Shown: positions 17,772 through 26,435 of the stretch, in pieces | How positions within the stretch are numbered: position 1 is the first letter of the stretch | Layout: every line of letters starts with the position of its first letter | Source: Bacteroidota bacterium | Lineage (GTDB): Bacteria; Bacteroidota; Bacteroidia; Bacteroidales; VadinHA17 | DNA: 45,960 nt | NCBI GenBank assembly: GCA_011042635.1 | Contig: DQWH01000044.1 | Location: 1 to 45,960 of the forward strand | Reading direction: 5' to 3' | Translations under genes and position numbers: made by a program | The notes under the pieces: model-generated | Seen by the model: only the letters and a program-made list of their open reading frames with translations | What the model was told of the DNA's origin: nothing | Databases searched by the model: none

Positions 17772-18278
17772 TTGAAGACTTACCTTATATTCACCCTGTG
17801 CATTCTGGCCTTTACGACGGAAACCTATGCCCAGACAAAGGAAGGGAAAAACGATATGAAACATAAACCGGAACAGGCCCGGGCAAAAACGGAGGAAGAA
17901 TGGAAAAAACTGCTTACTCCCCTGCAATATCATGTTACCCGGGAAAAAGGAACCGAGCCTCTTTATACGGGGATTTACGACAGGCACTTTACAAAAGGCA
18001 GTTACGTATGCGTGGCCTGCGGTAACCTGCTGTTCACTTCCGCAACAAAATACCAGTCGGGTTGCGGCTGGCCGGCATTCAACGACGTGGCGGATAAAAA
18101 CCGCTTCCGCCTGCGCGAAGACCTCAGCCATGGCATGATCCGCACCGAAGTGGTCTGTGCGACATGTGGTGCCCATCTGGGACATGTTTTCCATGACGAT
18201 CCCCCGCCCACCGGGTTGAGATACTGCATCAATTCGGCAGCGCTGGATTTTATCCCTGAGGACAGCGGGGAAAAGTGA
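17772..18278 (+). CDS. msrB: Peptide-methionine (R)-S-oxide reductase, exported
   Basis: A 168-residue MsrB that reduces methionine-R-sulfoxide in oxidised proteins. The two zinc-binding CxxC pairs are VCVACGNL and VCATCGAH, and the catalytic cysteine is in RYCINSAAL. GCGWPAF, which forms part of the substrate pocket, is present. A signal peptide (TYLIFTLCILAFTTETYAQ) directs it out of the cytoplasm. That signal peptide decides the start: the only codon giving it is TTG 17772, and the next ATG would remove it. An exported MsrB without a fused MsrA suggests repair of envelope proteins. Confidence 0.92.
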   Translation: MKTYLIFTLCILAFTTETYAQTKEGKNDMKHKPEQARAKTEEEWKKLLTPLQYHVTREKGTEPLYTGIYDRHFTKGSYVCVACGNLLFTSATKYQSGCGWPAFNDVADKNRFRLREDLSHGMIRTEVVCATCGAHLGHVFHDDPPPTGLRYCINSAALDFIPEDSGEK

Positions 18279-18305
18279 CCTCATAAAATTCCGCAGAAAG
18301 CAGGG

Positions 18306-18410
18306 TTAATTCTTCACCCTGATGGTACAGCCAATGGTACGGGTTTCGTTTTTTTCAACCTCTTTGCCGGCCAGCAGCGCATCAATGACCTGGGCCGGAT
18401 AGGCTCCTGT
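18306..18410 (-). pseudogene. C-terminal remnant of a thioredoxin-family protein
   Basis: The minus strand reads AYPAQVIDALLAGKEVEKNE and then TRTIGCTIRVKN followed by TAA. This resembles the C-terminal end of redoxin/thioredoxin-family proteins, whose last residues commonly read GCxIK. Reading upstream meets TGA within three codons and no thioredoxin active site follows in any frame. Only about 33 codons of the tail survive, so I call it a gene remnant. Confidence 0.5.
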
Positions 18411-18823
18411 TATTCAATATAAACCTTAACAGAGACCCGCTTCCCAATGACAGAACAAGTTGGGGTGCTGTTCTTTCATGAGAAGAAGTTTTTAAACTCA
18501 ACCGGACCTGTCTTGCTTACGTGAACATTCATCTTAATCATCCCTCCTGCAGGGTGTTAATAATAAACTTCACTGAATAACCAGGGCCCTTCGCTTTTCC
18601 TGACTTTCATCAGGCTTCTTCACTACTATGACCCTGTCCGACTATATCCGGACCTGATTTTGCATGCCATGACAGTTTCACGCAAACCTGTCCGCCGCAG
18701 TAAAGCGAAGGTGGAGGGTACAGAGACATTCCGAATGAAAAATGATAATCCGTCAGGATGAACCTGTCAGGAATGGCTATTTGTGGGTTTTACTTGAAAA
18801 ACAAGGCAGGGAACCGGAGCGGA
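18411..18823. other. Intergenic stretch without a recognisable gene
   Basis: About 410 nt with stops in all frames and no family-like peptide. It contains a GTCCGCCGCAGTAAAGCGAA segment, of a kind often seen as intergenic debris in related genomes, and sits directly upstream of the thioredoxin-family remnant. It is probably eroded sequence. The ORF track entry starting at 18758 is a shadow of the stress protein gene. Confidence 0.45.
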
Positions 18824-19921
18824 TCAGGAATGGAACACCAGCATGGGGATGTTGGTATGGAAAAACAGTTTCTTTGTCAGGCTGGGATACAATATCTGGG
18901 TGATAATATTTCGCTTGTGCGTGGTAACGGCAATCACATCGATAGAATACGAAAGGATAACTTCGTCAAGTCCGGCAATCACCTCCTCGTTCTCCACAAT
19001 AAGGCATTCCACCTCCAGTTCGGGATAGGCATCGCTAAAATACTGCTGCAGCTCTTTCATATCATTCTTTTCCTTTTCGTTCACCGGCTGCTTTCCAATA
19101 TGCACACAGTATACTTTCAGGCCGAACGGAGCAATCAGGCCTGAAAGCTTCCGGATGGCCCCGAAATCCGATTCATCAAAATCGGTGGCAAAAGCAATCC
19201 GCCGCATTTCTTCCAGCTTTTCCATGCCCGAACTCTCAGGCACTACCAGCACAGGCACACCAGCCCCGCGGATAATCTTCAGCACCGAGCTGTCCTCCTC
19301 CCGCCTTTTCTCAAGCGACCTGGTTCCCACCACGATCACATCGGGCTGATAGGATTCTTCCATGTAACTGATCGCATCGGCAGGCAATCCCCTCAGCAGG
19401 GAATAATTGATGCTTACTCCGGAATACTTTTTCTCCGCCACAAATTGTCTGAGCTGTTTAGCCAGTTTCTTCAGTCTTTCCTTTGCATTATCCATGGCCT
19501 CTTCCATGTATTCCGACATGGTCCCGTGAAAGGAATAGGTGTCGTCGAATGGCAAGGAAGTCAGCTCAGGAAAGATATAGGCATGCAGCAGCTCGATTTC
19601 GGCATTCAGGCGTTTCGCCAGCCCAATGGCTACATAACAGGCATTTTCAGAATAGGGAGTAAAATCCACGGGAACCAGGATTTTCCGGTACTTCTTCAGG
19701 TTTCCCTCTATCTGGATGCCATTCGCTCCCATATCTTCCATCAGCATGTGAATGATGGCAAGGGCTTTTTCCAGCTGTTCTTCCGAAACATTCACAAAAA
19801 TACGGTTGTTTTCCGTTTCCACCATCTGGAATGACACGTCCTGCTCTTCCAGGGCTTCCTTGATATCCCGGGCCCTTTTGTATTCGGCCCTTAATAAACG
19901 GATCATTTCCTTTTCTTTCAT
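18824..19921 (-). CDS. Tandem universal stress protein (two Usp domains)
   Basis: A 365-residue protein (from ATG 19921) with an N-terminal charged helical region of about 75 residues followed by two Usp domains. The first begins at YRKILVPVDFTPYSENA and ends at VVVGTRSLEKRREEDSSVLK. The second begins at RRIAFATDFDESDFGAIRKL. Double-Usp proteins occur widely in Bacteroidota. The strict ATP-binding GxxGx9GS is not clearly seen, so it may not bind ATP like UspFG. The N-terminal extension (residues 1-75) is unusual and could mediate partner binding, which is inference. The gene stands alone on the minus strand. Confidence 0.88.
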   Translation of the reverse strand: MKEKEMIRLLRAEYKRARDIKEALEEQDVSFQMVETENNRIFVNVSEEQLEKALAIIHMLMEDMGANGIQIEGNLKKYRKILVPVDFTPYSENACYVAIGLAKRLNAEIELLHAYIFPELTSLPFDDTYSFHGTMSEYMEEAMDNAKERLKKLAKQLRQFVAEKKYSGVSINYSLLRGLPADAISYMEESYQPDVIVVGTRSLEKRREEDSSVLKIIRGAGVPVLVVPESSGMEKLEEMRRIAFATDFDESDFGAIRKLSGLIAPFGLKVYCVHIGKQPVNEKEKNDMKELQQYFSDAYPELEVECLIVENEEVIAGLDEVILSYSIDVIAVTTHKRNIITQILYPSLTKKLFFHTNIPMLVFHS

Positions 19922-20103
19922 GGGAGTGTTCCGGTTTCGCTTCAAAAATTACAAATTTTTTCAGAATAAAAATAATACATTATCCGGTTGATGCTGACAG
20001 GAAAAATAAGAAAAAGAACTGTCATATTGACGGATTTCCGCTATTTGTGCCTCCGGAACAAAATGGCAGCATGTTTGCATTATATTGAACCGGAGGTTAT
20101 TGT

Positions 20104-20709
20104 ATGATGAAAAAATCCACACATAACCAGATTTCTTTGCCTTTTTTCCCCATGGGAATCCTGCTGCTTCCGGGAGAAAAAGCGCCCCTGCGCATTTTCG
20201 AACCGCGGTACAAGCAGCTTATTGCCGAGTGTCAGGAACAGTCCGTCACTTTCGGTGTTCCCTACATCAGGCACCGGCAGATCACCGATATGGGATCAGA
20301 AGTGAAGCTGAATAAAGTGCTGCGGATATTTGAAAACGGGGAAATGATCGTGGTGATCGAAGGGATATCCCTCTTCCGGATACTTGACTACCAAAAGGAA
20401 ATACCGGGGAAGCTCTACGGCGGCGGAGAGGTGGAGATCCTATCTCCCGACAGGGTGGTGCGTGACCCGGGAATCCTAACCCTGGCAGAAGAACTCGGTT
20501 TACTGCAGGACACCCGGGCAGAGGAAAAGCAGAAGATCGGCCTGCTGGAGCTGGCCGGTAAGCTTAACATGAATGCCTCCGACAAGCTTCACCTGATCAT
20601 GCTTGAAGAACCTGCCCGTAAAGAAAAGTTCATAACGGGATTGCTGCTGCTGGAGAAAACCATCAGGAAGCAAAAGAAAACCATCGGCGAAAACGTACAG
20701 TTGAATTAA
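20104..20709 (+). CDS. Lon substrate-binding (N-terminal) domain protein
   Basis: A 201-residue protein made only of the Lon N-terminal (LAN) domain. The motif FPMGILLLPGEKAPLRIFEPRY (read in two parts) near the start and the repeated beta strands around FENGEMIVVIEG are the typical pattern. There is no ATPase or peptidase domain. Such stand-alone proteins are found across bacteria; one suggested role is as an adaptor or substrate binder, but this is not established. It has its own upstream region and ends overlapping the convergent cardiolipin synthase gene by 4 nt. Confidence 0.88.
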   Translation: MMKKSTHNQISLPFFPMGILLLPGEKAPLRIFEPRYKQLIAECQEQSVTFGVPYIRHRQITDMGSEVKLNKVLRIFENGEMIVVIEGISLFRILDYQKEIPGKLYGGGEVEILSPDRVVRDPGILTLAEELGLLQDTRAEEKQKIGLLELAGKLNMNASDKLHLIMLEEPARKEKFITGLLLLEKTIRKQKKTIGENVQLN

Positions 20710-22184
20710 TACAGGGGGCCGAGCATCCGGGCAAGGGATTCCATGATTTTTTTTCTTCTCGGCCGTTTTTTCCAGCTTCTGAAATTCACTTCCACACTGT
20801 TCCGCATGTCTTCCCCGAAAGTGCTTTCAAGCCGGGCGGTTATTTTGCGGCTGTAGATCAGGGCATTAACTTCGAAATCAATATCAAAGCTACGCATATC
20901 CATGTTGGCCGAACCCACTGTGCTGAAGGTTCCGTCAACCATCAGCAGCTTGGCATGAATAAAGCCCTTTTTGTACAGGAACACCCTGATCCCAGCTTCC
21001 AGCAATTCGGTAACATAAGAAACCGAATTCCAGTAGCTCACAGTTGAATCGGAATAATAGGGCAGAATGATCCTCACATCCACGCCCCTGAGAGCGGCTG
21101 TCACCAGAGCGGTTTGAATGCTTTCGTTCGGGGAAAAATACGGCGTGGTAATGTAAATGCTTTTCTTTGCATTGGTAATGGCCACGAAAAAAGCCTGCAT
21201 GATATTGGCCCAGTCGGAATCAGGTCCGCTGGCTGTTATCTGAACAGGATTGATTTCCTCCACCCGGTAATCGGGAAAATATTTTTTTCGGTGGGTAATG
21301 ACTTCCCCGCTGACAAAATACCAGTCGGTTATGAATACGGTTTGCAGGGATCGCACCGCCTCGCCTTCCAGCCTCAGGTGCGTGTCTCTCCAGAACGGAA
21401 AGCGTTTAGTCCCTTTCAGGTATTTATCGGCAATATTGAGCCCCCCCACAAATCCCACCTTTCCGTCAATAACCAGAATTTTCCTGTGATTCCGGAAATT
21501 GACCTTTGAAGTAAAATAAGGAAACCTCACGGGCATGAAGGGCAGAATTTCAGCCCCCGCCTCCCGTAACGAACGGATATATCTCCGGGTCAAATGCCAG
21601 CTTCCCACATCGTCGTAAATGATCCGAACCTTCACGCCTTCCCTGGCTTTTCTGACCAGTATCCGCCGCACCTGGTTTCCTATCTCATCATCTGCAATCT
21701 TGAAAATATCCAGGTGAATATGATGCTCCGCTTTCTCCAGGGCACTCAGCATGGCTTCGAATGTAGCCAGTCCGTCATTCAGAATGTCTACCCGGTTATA
21801 CTCTGTGAGCAGGGCTTTTGAATTTTTCAGCAGCAGCTTGATCATATTCAGACTCCCGGACATGGTGCTGTTTTTGTGAAAGGTGCGATTACTCAGGTCA
21901 AGCAACTGATCCTCGCTCAGGGCCCTGATCCTAACCAGATCGATCAATCCCTTGCGGGAAAACATTTTCCGTTTTCTGTAATTCTGTCCGAATACCAGAT
22001 ACCAGATAATACCGAGGATGGGAACCAGCAGAATAAGCAAAACCCAAGCCAGTGTTTTGTGCGGGTCCCTTTTTTCCATAACAATGGCAAAGATGGTGGA
22101 AAACATGGTGATGGCATATACCAGCAGAAAAAGGTACTGAAGGATGTCGTTCCACCCTATGGACGAAAATATCCCGGAATTCAT
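20706..22184 (-). CDS. cls: Cardiolipin synthase
   Basis: A 492-residue phospholipase D-type cardiolipin synthase, which condenses two phosphatidylglycerols at the inner membrane. Two N-terminal membrane helices (about residues 15-36 and 45-65) precede two HKD catalytic motifs: HRKILVIDG at residue 233 and HAKLLMVDG at about residue 410, each followed by a glycine/serine and asparagine (GGLN, GSANMD). The architecture and length match Cls/ClsA. The start at 22184 gives the standard cytoplasmic N-terminus before the first helix. It stands alone and its 3' end overlaps the Lon-N gene. Confidence 0.95.
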   Translation of the reverse strand: MNSGIFSSIGWNDILQYLFLLVYAITMFSTIFAIVMEKRDPHKTLAWVLLILLVPILGIIWYLVFGQNYRKRKMFSRKGLIDLVRIRALSEDQLLDLSNRTFHKNSTMSGSLNMIKLLLKNSKALLTEYNRVDILNDGLATFEAMLSALEKAEHHIHLDIFKIADDEIGNQVRRILVRKAREGVKVRIIYDDVGSWHLTRRYIRSLREAGAEILPFMPVRFPYFTSKVNFRNHRKILVIDGKVGFVGGLNIADKYLKGTKRFPFWRDTHLRLEGEAVRSLQTVFITDWYFVSGEVITHRKKYFPDYRVEEINPVQITASGPDSDWANIMQAFFVAITNAKKSIYITTPYFSPNESIQTALVTAALRGVDVRIILPYYSDSTVSYWNSVSYVTELLEAGIRVFLYKKGFIHAKLLMVDGTFSTVGSANMDMRSFDIDFEVNALIYSRKITARLESTFGEDMRNSVEVNFRSWKKRPRRKKIMESLARMLGPLY

Positions 22185-22253
22185 TCTCTGATCTTTCAGA
22201 TGCCTTTCGAAAATAAGAAATAATTAAGAATCTGGCACGATCAGCCGGAAAGT

Positions 22254-22282
22254 AAAAAAGCTGCCCTGTCCGGACAGCTTTT
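22254..22282 (-). terminator. Intrinsic terminator downstream of the beta-barrel gene
   Basis: On the minus strand AAAAGCTG pairs with CAGCTTTTTT around an 11-nt loop, and the run of T continues into the spacer before the cardiolipin synthase gene. It terminates transcription of the outer-membrane protein gene and separates it from cls. Confidence 0.75.
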
Positions 22283-22309
22283 CCTATGGCACTTTCTGTT
22301 CGGATCGTC

Positions 22310-22945
22310 CTAGAACATAATCCCCAGACTCAGAATGATCTGCGGATTCCGGGTGTCGAAACTGGCCGTGTAGTTCCCCAGGGTAATGCCTTCACCCAGC
22401 TTGCTCAGGTTGCCTTCGTATTTCAGGTCGATAGCCAGGAAATTCAGCACATCCAACCCGATACCGGCCTGGTAGCCAAAAGTGGCTGTTTTGAAATCTT
22501 CCTCCACCTGATCCACCAGATCTTCCAGGGCAGGTTTGCTGCTGAGGGTAAAGCTGGCAGCCGGTCCGGCCTGCAAACGCGCAGGACCCAGCTTGAATCC
22601 GACCATAACCGGAATACTGATTTTGTTATAAGTCTGGTTCCTGAAATATTCCGTGTTTTCAGTCAGGTCCTTGATCTTAACTTCCCCTCCCGAAGAAGAA
22701 AACAGTACTTCGGGCTGAATGAAGGCCCCGAACAGGGTCACCCGCATCATGGCCCCAAAATGATAACCGATCATGGCATCGCCCGATTCAAGCTCATAGT
22801 AATAATCTTCAGCAGCTCCGCCAATCACTTCATCCACATTAATGGATGAGGAGCTGATTCCACCCCTCAGCCCGAATTTGATCTGTGCCAGGGATACGGA
22901 ACTGATGGCAAAAAGTGCAGTAAAAAGAAGAATAGTACGTTTCAT
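22310..22945 (-). CDS. Outer-membrane beta-barrel protein (PorT-like family)
   Basis: A 211-residue outer-membrane protein with a signal peptide (MKRTILLFTALFAISSVSLA, mature from QIKFGLRGG). The short amphipathic strand pattern and the GLRGG motif right after the signal peptide are typical of the PorT/outer membrane protein beta-barrel family of Bacteroidota. The last strand ends with hydrophobic residues and Phe (ILSLGIMF), which is the usual barrel-assembly signal. It has about eight predicted strands. Function is unknown; the family includes a type IX secretion component, but this generic member cannot be assigned to it. It is followed by its own terminator. Confidence 0.8.
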   Translation of the reverse strand: MKRTILLFTALFAISSVSLAQIKFGLRGGISSSSINVDEVIGGAAEDYYYELESGDAMIGYHFGAMMRVTLFGAFIQPEVLFSSSGGEVKIKDLTENTEYFRNQTYNKISIPVMVGFKLGPARLQAGPAASFTLSSKPALEDLVDQVEEDFKTATFGYQAGIGLDVLNFLAIDLKYEGNLSKLGEGITLGNYTASFDTRNPQIILSLGIMF

Positions 22946-23027
22946 TTTTTCAGGTTTTTGGTTAACAATTTTTTCCTGTTACTGTTCACTTAAACGGAAC
23001 CACGCAAAAATCGTTCTCCATTTTACC

Positions 23028-23057
23028 GCAAAAATGCATAAAAGATTGCATTTTTGC
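23028..23057. promoter_or_regulatory. Perfect 11-bp inverted repeat in a divergent promoter region
   Basis: GCAAAAATGCA and its exact reverse complement TGCATTTTTGC are separated by 8 nt. The repeat lies between the divergent beta-barrel and metallophosphoesterase genes, about 35 nt before the latter's start. It is not followed by a T run, so it looks more like an operator than a terminator. Confidence 0.5.
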
Positions 23058-23091
23058 ATATTAAAACGCTGCCGGCAAGGATGTAATATAT

Positions 23092-24366
23092 ATGAAAAAA
23101 ATTTTCGCTGTGATGATCGCCATACTGATTATTCTTCTGCTCATTGACCTGTATGCCTATAAAGCCATGATGCACCTGCTGCATCATTCAACGCCTTTCA
23201 CACGAAACCTGTCCAGATGGATGTACTGGGGAATCAGCCTGTTCTTCCTGGCCCTGATCGTTTCCGTTTTCCTTTCCTCTACCGGGCAGCGTGACCCGAA
23301 AACCACCTCCCGGATTTTTCTCCTGGCAGGCATCATGCTGGCCCTGTACATTCCCAAATTGTTCTTTGCGATTTTTCACCTGACAGAAGATATAGGAAAG
23401 CTGGCTGCAATGGGTATTCATAAGCTTTCTGCCCTGGTTCGCGGAACAGAAACCCATCCCGACCCCTCGACCGAAAAGATCAGCCGCTTCAAATTTCTTA
23501 CCCAGGCCGGACTGATCCTGGCAGCCATCCCTTTCCTGTCAATCATCTGGGGAATGGTACGGGGCCGTTTCCGCTTCCGGATCAGTCATCAGAAACTCGC
23601 ATTCCCTCATCTTCCCGAACCATTCCACGGATTGAAGATCGTGCAGATTTCCGATATCCATATCGGATCTTTCTACGGGTATAAAAAGAAAGTAAAGGAA
23701 GCCGTGGAGATGATCAATGCCCTGGAAGCCGACCTCATTGTTTTTACCGGGGACATGGTAAACGATCTGGCTGAAGAGCTGAACGGGTGGGAAGAAATAT
23801 TCTCATCCCTGCATGCCCCGCTGGGAAAGGTTTCCATTCTGGGAAACCATGATTACGGCGACTATTTCCGGTGGGATTCGGAGGAAGCCAAACGCAGAAA
23901 CCTGCAGGATTTGATCCGGCGTCAGGAAGCCATGGGATTTCGCATGCTCCTGAACGAATCGGTGAAAATCGAAAAAAACGGATCATACCTGGCTTTGATC
24001 GGCGTGGAAAACTGGGGGAAACCTCCTTTTGCTCAGTACGGTGATTTCCGGAAGGCCCATGAAAACGTCAAAGATGCTCCCTTAAAAATTCTGCTCTCGC
24101 ACGATCCCACTCACTGGGATGCCGAGATCATGGGGAAAACCAATGTGGATCTTACCCTTTCCGGCCACACCCACGGCATGCAGTTCGGAATAGAGATAGG
24201 AAACGTAAAATGGAGCCCGGCACAGTGGAAATACCCCCACTGGGCAGGCCTTTACAGGGAAAACGGACAGTACCTGTATGTCAACCGGGGGTTCGGGTAT
24301 ATCGGTTATCCCGGCAGGGTAGGCATACCTCCCGAAATCACAATCATTGAGCTTATAAGAGGCTGA
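23092..24366 (+). CDS. Membrane-anchored metallophosphoesterase
   Basis: A 424-residue protein with an N-terminal membrane region (about four hydrophobic segments in the first 165 residues) and a C-terminal calcineurin-like phosphoesterase domain. All metal-binding blocks are seen: QISDIHIGS, VFTGDMVND, LGNHDYGD, LLSHDPTHWD and SGHTHGMQFG. The arrangement resembles the YkuE/LpxH-like membrane metallophosphoesterases (TMEM62-like group) of Bacteroidota, whose substrates are undefined. An AGGA about 12 nt before the ATG may aid initiation. It stands alone downstream of a palindrome. Confidence 0.9.
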   Translation: MKKIFAVMIAILIILLLIDLYAYKAMMHLLHHSTPFTRNLSRWMYWGISLFFLALIVSVFLSSTGQRDPKTTSRIFLLAGIMLALYIPKLFFAIFHLTEDIGKLAAMGIHKLSALVRGTETHPDPSTEKISRFKFLTQAGLILAAIPFLSIIWGMVRGRFRFRISHQKLAFPHLPEPFHGLKIVQISDIHIGSFYGYKKKVKEAVEMINALEADLIVFTGDMVNDLAEELNGWEEIFSSLHAPLGKVSILGNHDYGDYFRWDSEEAKRRNLQDLIRRQEAMGFRMLLNESVKIEKNGSYLALIGVENWGKPPFAQYGDFRKAHENVKDAPLKILLSHDPTHWDAEIMGKTNVDLTLSGHTHGMQFGIEIGNVKWSPAQWKYPHWAGLYRENGQYLYVNRGFGYIGYPGRVGIPPEITIIELIRG

Positions 24367-24482
24367 CAGTAAAATACCCAACACCTGAAGCATACATTAC
24401 ATGCTTCCCGGAACCACCAGGTAATATCGCGTAATAAACCGAGGACTTGACTGCGCCCGGCGGGTTAACAGGTTTCAACCGA

Positions 24483-24908
24483 TCAAAGCAGGGGATCGAT
24501 GCGTTCCCGGATGGTTTGCTTCAGTTTGTCGGGATCACTCAGGGCAGTTAAAAAAGCCTCACTGGTAAGATTGATCTTCGTGTTACCCTTTACGATCAAC
24601 AGGGTTTGCCCGGATACTCCCAGTTCCTGTGCTTTTTCCTTCCCATCGCTTTCATCGATGTTCCATGAGGTAAAACCTACCTTTCCTTCGTAAAAGGTTG
24701 TTACAGCTTCCCGGGTCACTTCCTCCACGGCCTTGCAGGTGGCACACCGGCGGGTCATATGAAAATAATGAACCTCCACATCGCCGGCCTCAGCCAACTG
24801 CTGCCCTTTTTCGTCGTCCCCCGTAGCCCGGGATACACAGGAAGAAGCCATACCCGTGATGAACATTCCCAGAATGAAAAATCTCAAAACCTTCATGTTC
24901 TTTTGCAT
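24483..24908 (-). CDS. ArsF-like nitroreductase-subunit family lipoprotein
   Basis: A 141-residue protein with a lipoprotein signal peptide (lipobox MASSC) and a thioredoxin-like CxxC (RRCATCKAVEE). This matches the small family labelled nitrophenyl compound nitroreductase subunit ArsF. In the ArsEFG systems it works with a thioredoxin-like ArsE and the permease ArsG to reduce and export aromatic arsenicals. Here the ArsE-like gene is 1 nt upstream but there is no permease gene downstream, since the next gene is convergent. Either the permease is elsewhere or the unit has lost it. It is probably attached to the membrane facing the periplasm. The start may be ATG 24896 instead of 24908. Confidence 0.75.
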   Translation of the reverse strand: MQKNMKVLRFFILGMFITGMASSCVSRATGDDEKGQQLAEAGDVEVHYFHMTRRCATCKAVEEVTREAVTTFYEGKVGFTSWNIDESDGKEKAQELGVSGQTLLIVKGNTKINLTSEAFLTALSDPDKLKQTIRERIDPLL

Positions 24909-24909
24909 T

Positions 24910-25149
24910 TTATTGGTTCTGTTTGATCAGTTCTTCTATTTCCTTCACGGAAGGAACCCGGCCCGAAACCACCACCCGGCTGTTAATCACCAGGCCGGGG
25001 GTGCGCATGATACCGTATTCCATGATCTTCATAATGTCGTCTTCCTTGCTAACACCGGCAAGAATTCCAAGCGAAGCCACTGCTTCGTTCACCCGGCTCT
25101 CCAGGGTTTTACATTTGGGACACCCTGTGCCCAGTACTTTGATTTCCAT
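24910..25149 (-). CDS. Small redox-active thioredoxin-family protein (ArsE-like)
   Basis: A 79-residue thioredoxin/glutaredoxin-like protein of the TM0996/MTH895 type. The CxxC active site is in GTGCPKCKTLE, the conserved cis-proline is in RTPGLVIN, and the VVVSGRVPS strand is typical. No signal peptide is seen, so it is cytoplasmic. Its homologs are usually next to ArsR-type regulators or permeases, or beside ArsF as here. The upstream region contains a strong palindrome that fits an ArsR-type operator, so I infer regulation by a thiol- or metalloid-sensing repressor encoded elsewhere. Confidence 0.88.
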   Translation of the reverse strand: MEIKVLGTGCPKCKTLESRVNEAVASLGILAGVSKEDDIMKIMEYGIMRTPGLVINSRVVVSGRVPSVKEIEELIKQNQ

Positions 25150-25175
25150 ATTATTAAATTTTTCGAATGCATTTC

Positions 25176-25202
25176 ATTTCGTATTTCGCAATACTACGAA
25201 AT
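25176..25202. promoter_or_regulatory. Operator-like inverted repeat upstream of the ArsE/ArsF-like pair
   Basis: ATTTCGTA and its exact reverse complement TACGAAAT are separated by 11 nt, 27 nt upstream of the thioredoxin-like ATG. The inner TATT-TCGC-AATA is also palindromic. The pattern resembles TTCG/CGAA-type ArsR/SmtB operators. No ArsR gene lies in the window. Confidence 0.5.
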
Positions 25203-25222
25203 ATTTTATATAAATAAAAAAG

Positions 25223-25254
25223 AAAAAGGAGACTTTCCGGAAAGCCTCCTTTTT
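25223..25254 (-). terminator. Intrinsic terminator of the lipoprotein gene
   Basis: AAAAAGGAG and CTCCTTTTT enclose a second palindrome CTTTCCGGAAAG, followed on the minus strand by a long T run. It terminates the lipoprotein transcript before the ArsE-like promoter, and the symmetry would also stop plus-strand transcription. Confidence 0.85.
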
Positions 25255-25281
25255 CTAAATTATAGTATCACTGAAGGGTAA

Positions 25282-26370
25282 TTATCTGGGCCGGGGAAAT
25301 TCCTGTTGTATTTCCTGCATTTTCTGCTCTATGACTTCCCTGATGGAATCAAGGTATTCCGAAGCTGGCACGGTGCTTCCGTCGGTAAATACCAGCCGGA
25401 TATCGATCCTCTCGTTGGTTTCATCATAGCAGAACTCCACATCGGCCATCTTGTACATATCGGGATAGGTGTACAGGGTCAAATTCACGTACTCATTCAG
25501 CTGATCAACGGTAGGTTCACCCTCCAGCGCCTCCAGGGAGGCAATATCCAGGTCGCCTTCCAGTTTCACTTTCCTGTATTGCAGGTAACCCGCCAGGTCT
25601 TGTACATCATCCAGTTCGGCACTGTCGAAACCAATATCGATCCCTGCAGAAATCACACGGGTTTTCCCGAGTTTCAGGATCGCTTCCAGAGACACATCGG
25701 AACCCTCGCGGTCAAAGCTGCCCGTAAAGGTATACGGTTTCAGGAAGAGTTCCAGGAACAGGCTGTTTGGCTCGCCGTTAGTCGTATTCCAGGATGCTTC
25801 GAACAGCAGGTCGATGCAGAGCTCATCCTGGTAATACAGATCAGCCTCCACCCGTGTGGGGTTGTACCACGAATCCCATTCGCCGCTGATCAGCACTTCC
25901 TGATAATCATAGATGGTCAGGGTGACATTGTTTACTGTACCCTCCGGGCCGTCGTTCGGAAACAGAAAAACAATCTTATCGTTCGGATCATTCTGGGTAA
26001 TGACCCAGCCCTGATTGCCGGCATTCCATTCGTAGGTACCCACATTCGACTGGAAGTCAAATCCTCCGTCAGTCGACGGCATCATGGCCATCCGGTAGAA
26101 ATCCTTCAGGGTCAGGGTATTTGACTCCGTACTGAGGCTCTTTTTCTTTATTGGGGAACCCACGGGATCATGAATGTTCATACATGCCTCGAAGGCAACC
26201 AGTGCGTTGAATCCTTCCTCATCAACCACCACACTCATATCCTCGTCCATCTGAGTGGCCAGGTTTTCCAGGGTTTGCTTGTTTTCGGCGACGGTTGGGG
26301 CTTCATCCTTATTACAGGAAACCATCCATCCGGTCGCCACTATCATCAATAATGCCAGGATCTTTTTCAT
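25282..26370 (-). CDS. Lipoprotein of unknown function
   Basis: A 362-residue predicted lipoprotein (signal ATGWMVSC, lipid on Cys19 from ATG 26370; the ORF track begins three codons earlier and either could be used). The rest is rich in beta strands with alternating hydrophobic residues (EGTVNNVTLTIYDYQEVLI, TRVEADLYYQDELC) and no catalytic motif. I recognise no family. The C-terminus carries a charged helix. It is followed by a strong terminator and stands alone. Confidence 0.7.
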   Translation of the reverse strand: MKKILALLMIVATGWMVSCNKDEAPTVAENKQTLENLATQMDEDMSVVVDEEGFNALVAFEACMNIHDPVGSPIKKKSLSTESNTLTLKDFYRMAMMPSTDGGFDFQSNVGTYEWNAGNQGWVITQNDPNDKIVFLFPNDGPEGTVNNVTLTIYDYQEVLISGEWDSWYNPTRVEADLYYQDELCIDLLFEASWNTTNGEPNSLFLELFLKPYTFTGSFDREGSDVSLEAILKLGKTRVISAGIDIGFDSAELDDVQDLAGYLQYRKVKLEGDLDIASLEALEGEPTVDQLNEYVNLTLYTYPDMYKMADVEFCYDETNERIDIRLVFTDGSTVPASEYLDSIREVIEQKMQEIQQEFPRPR

Positions 26371-26435
26371 AGCGTTCATATTTTATAATGTTCAAAGTTA
26401 ACTCCTTTAACTAACGGAAAACGAACAGAAAGGTT

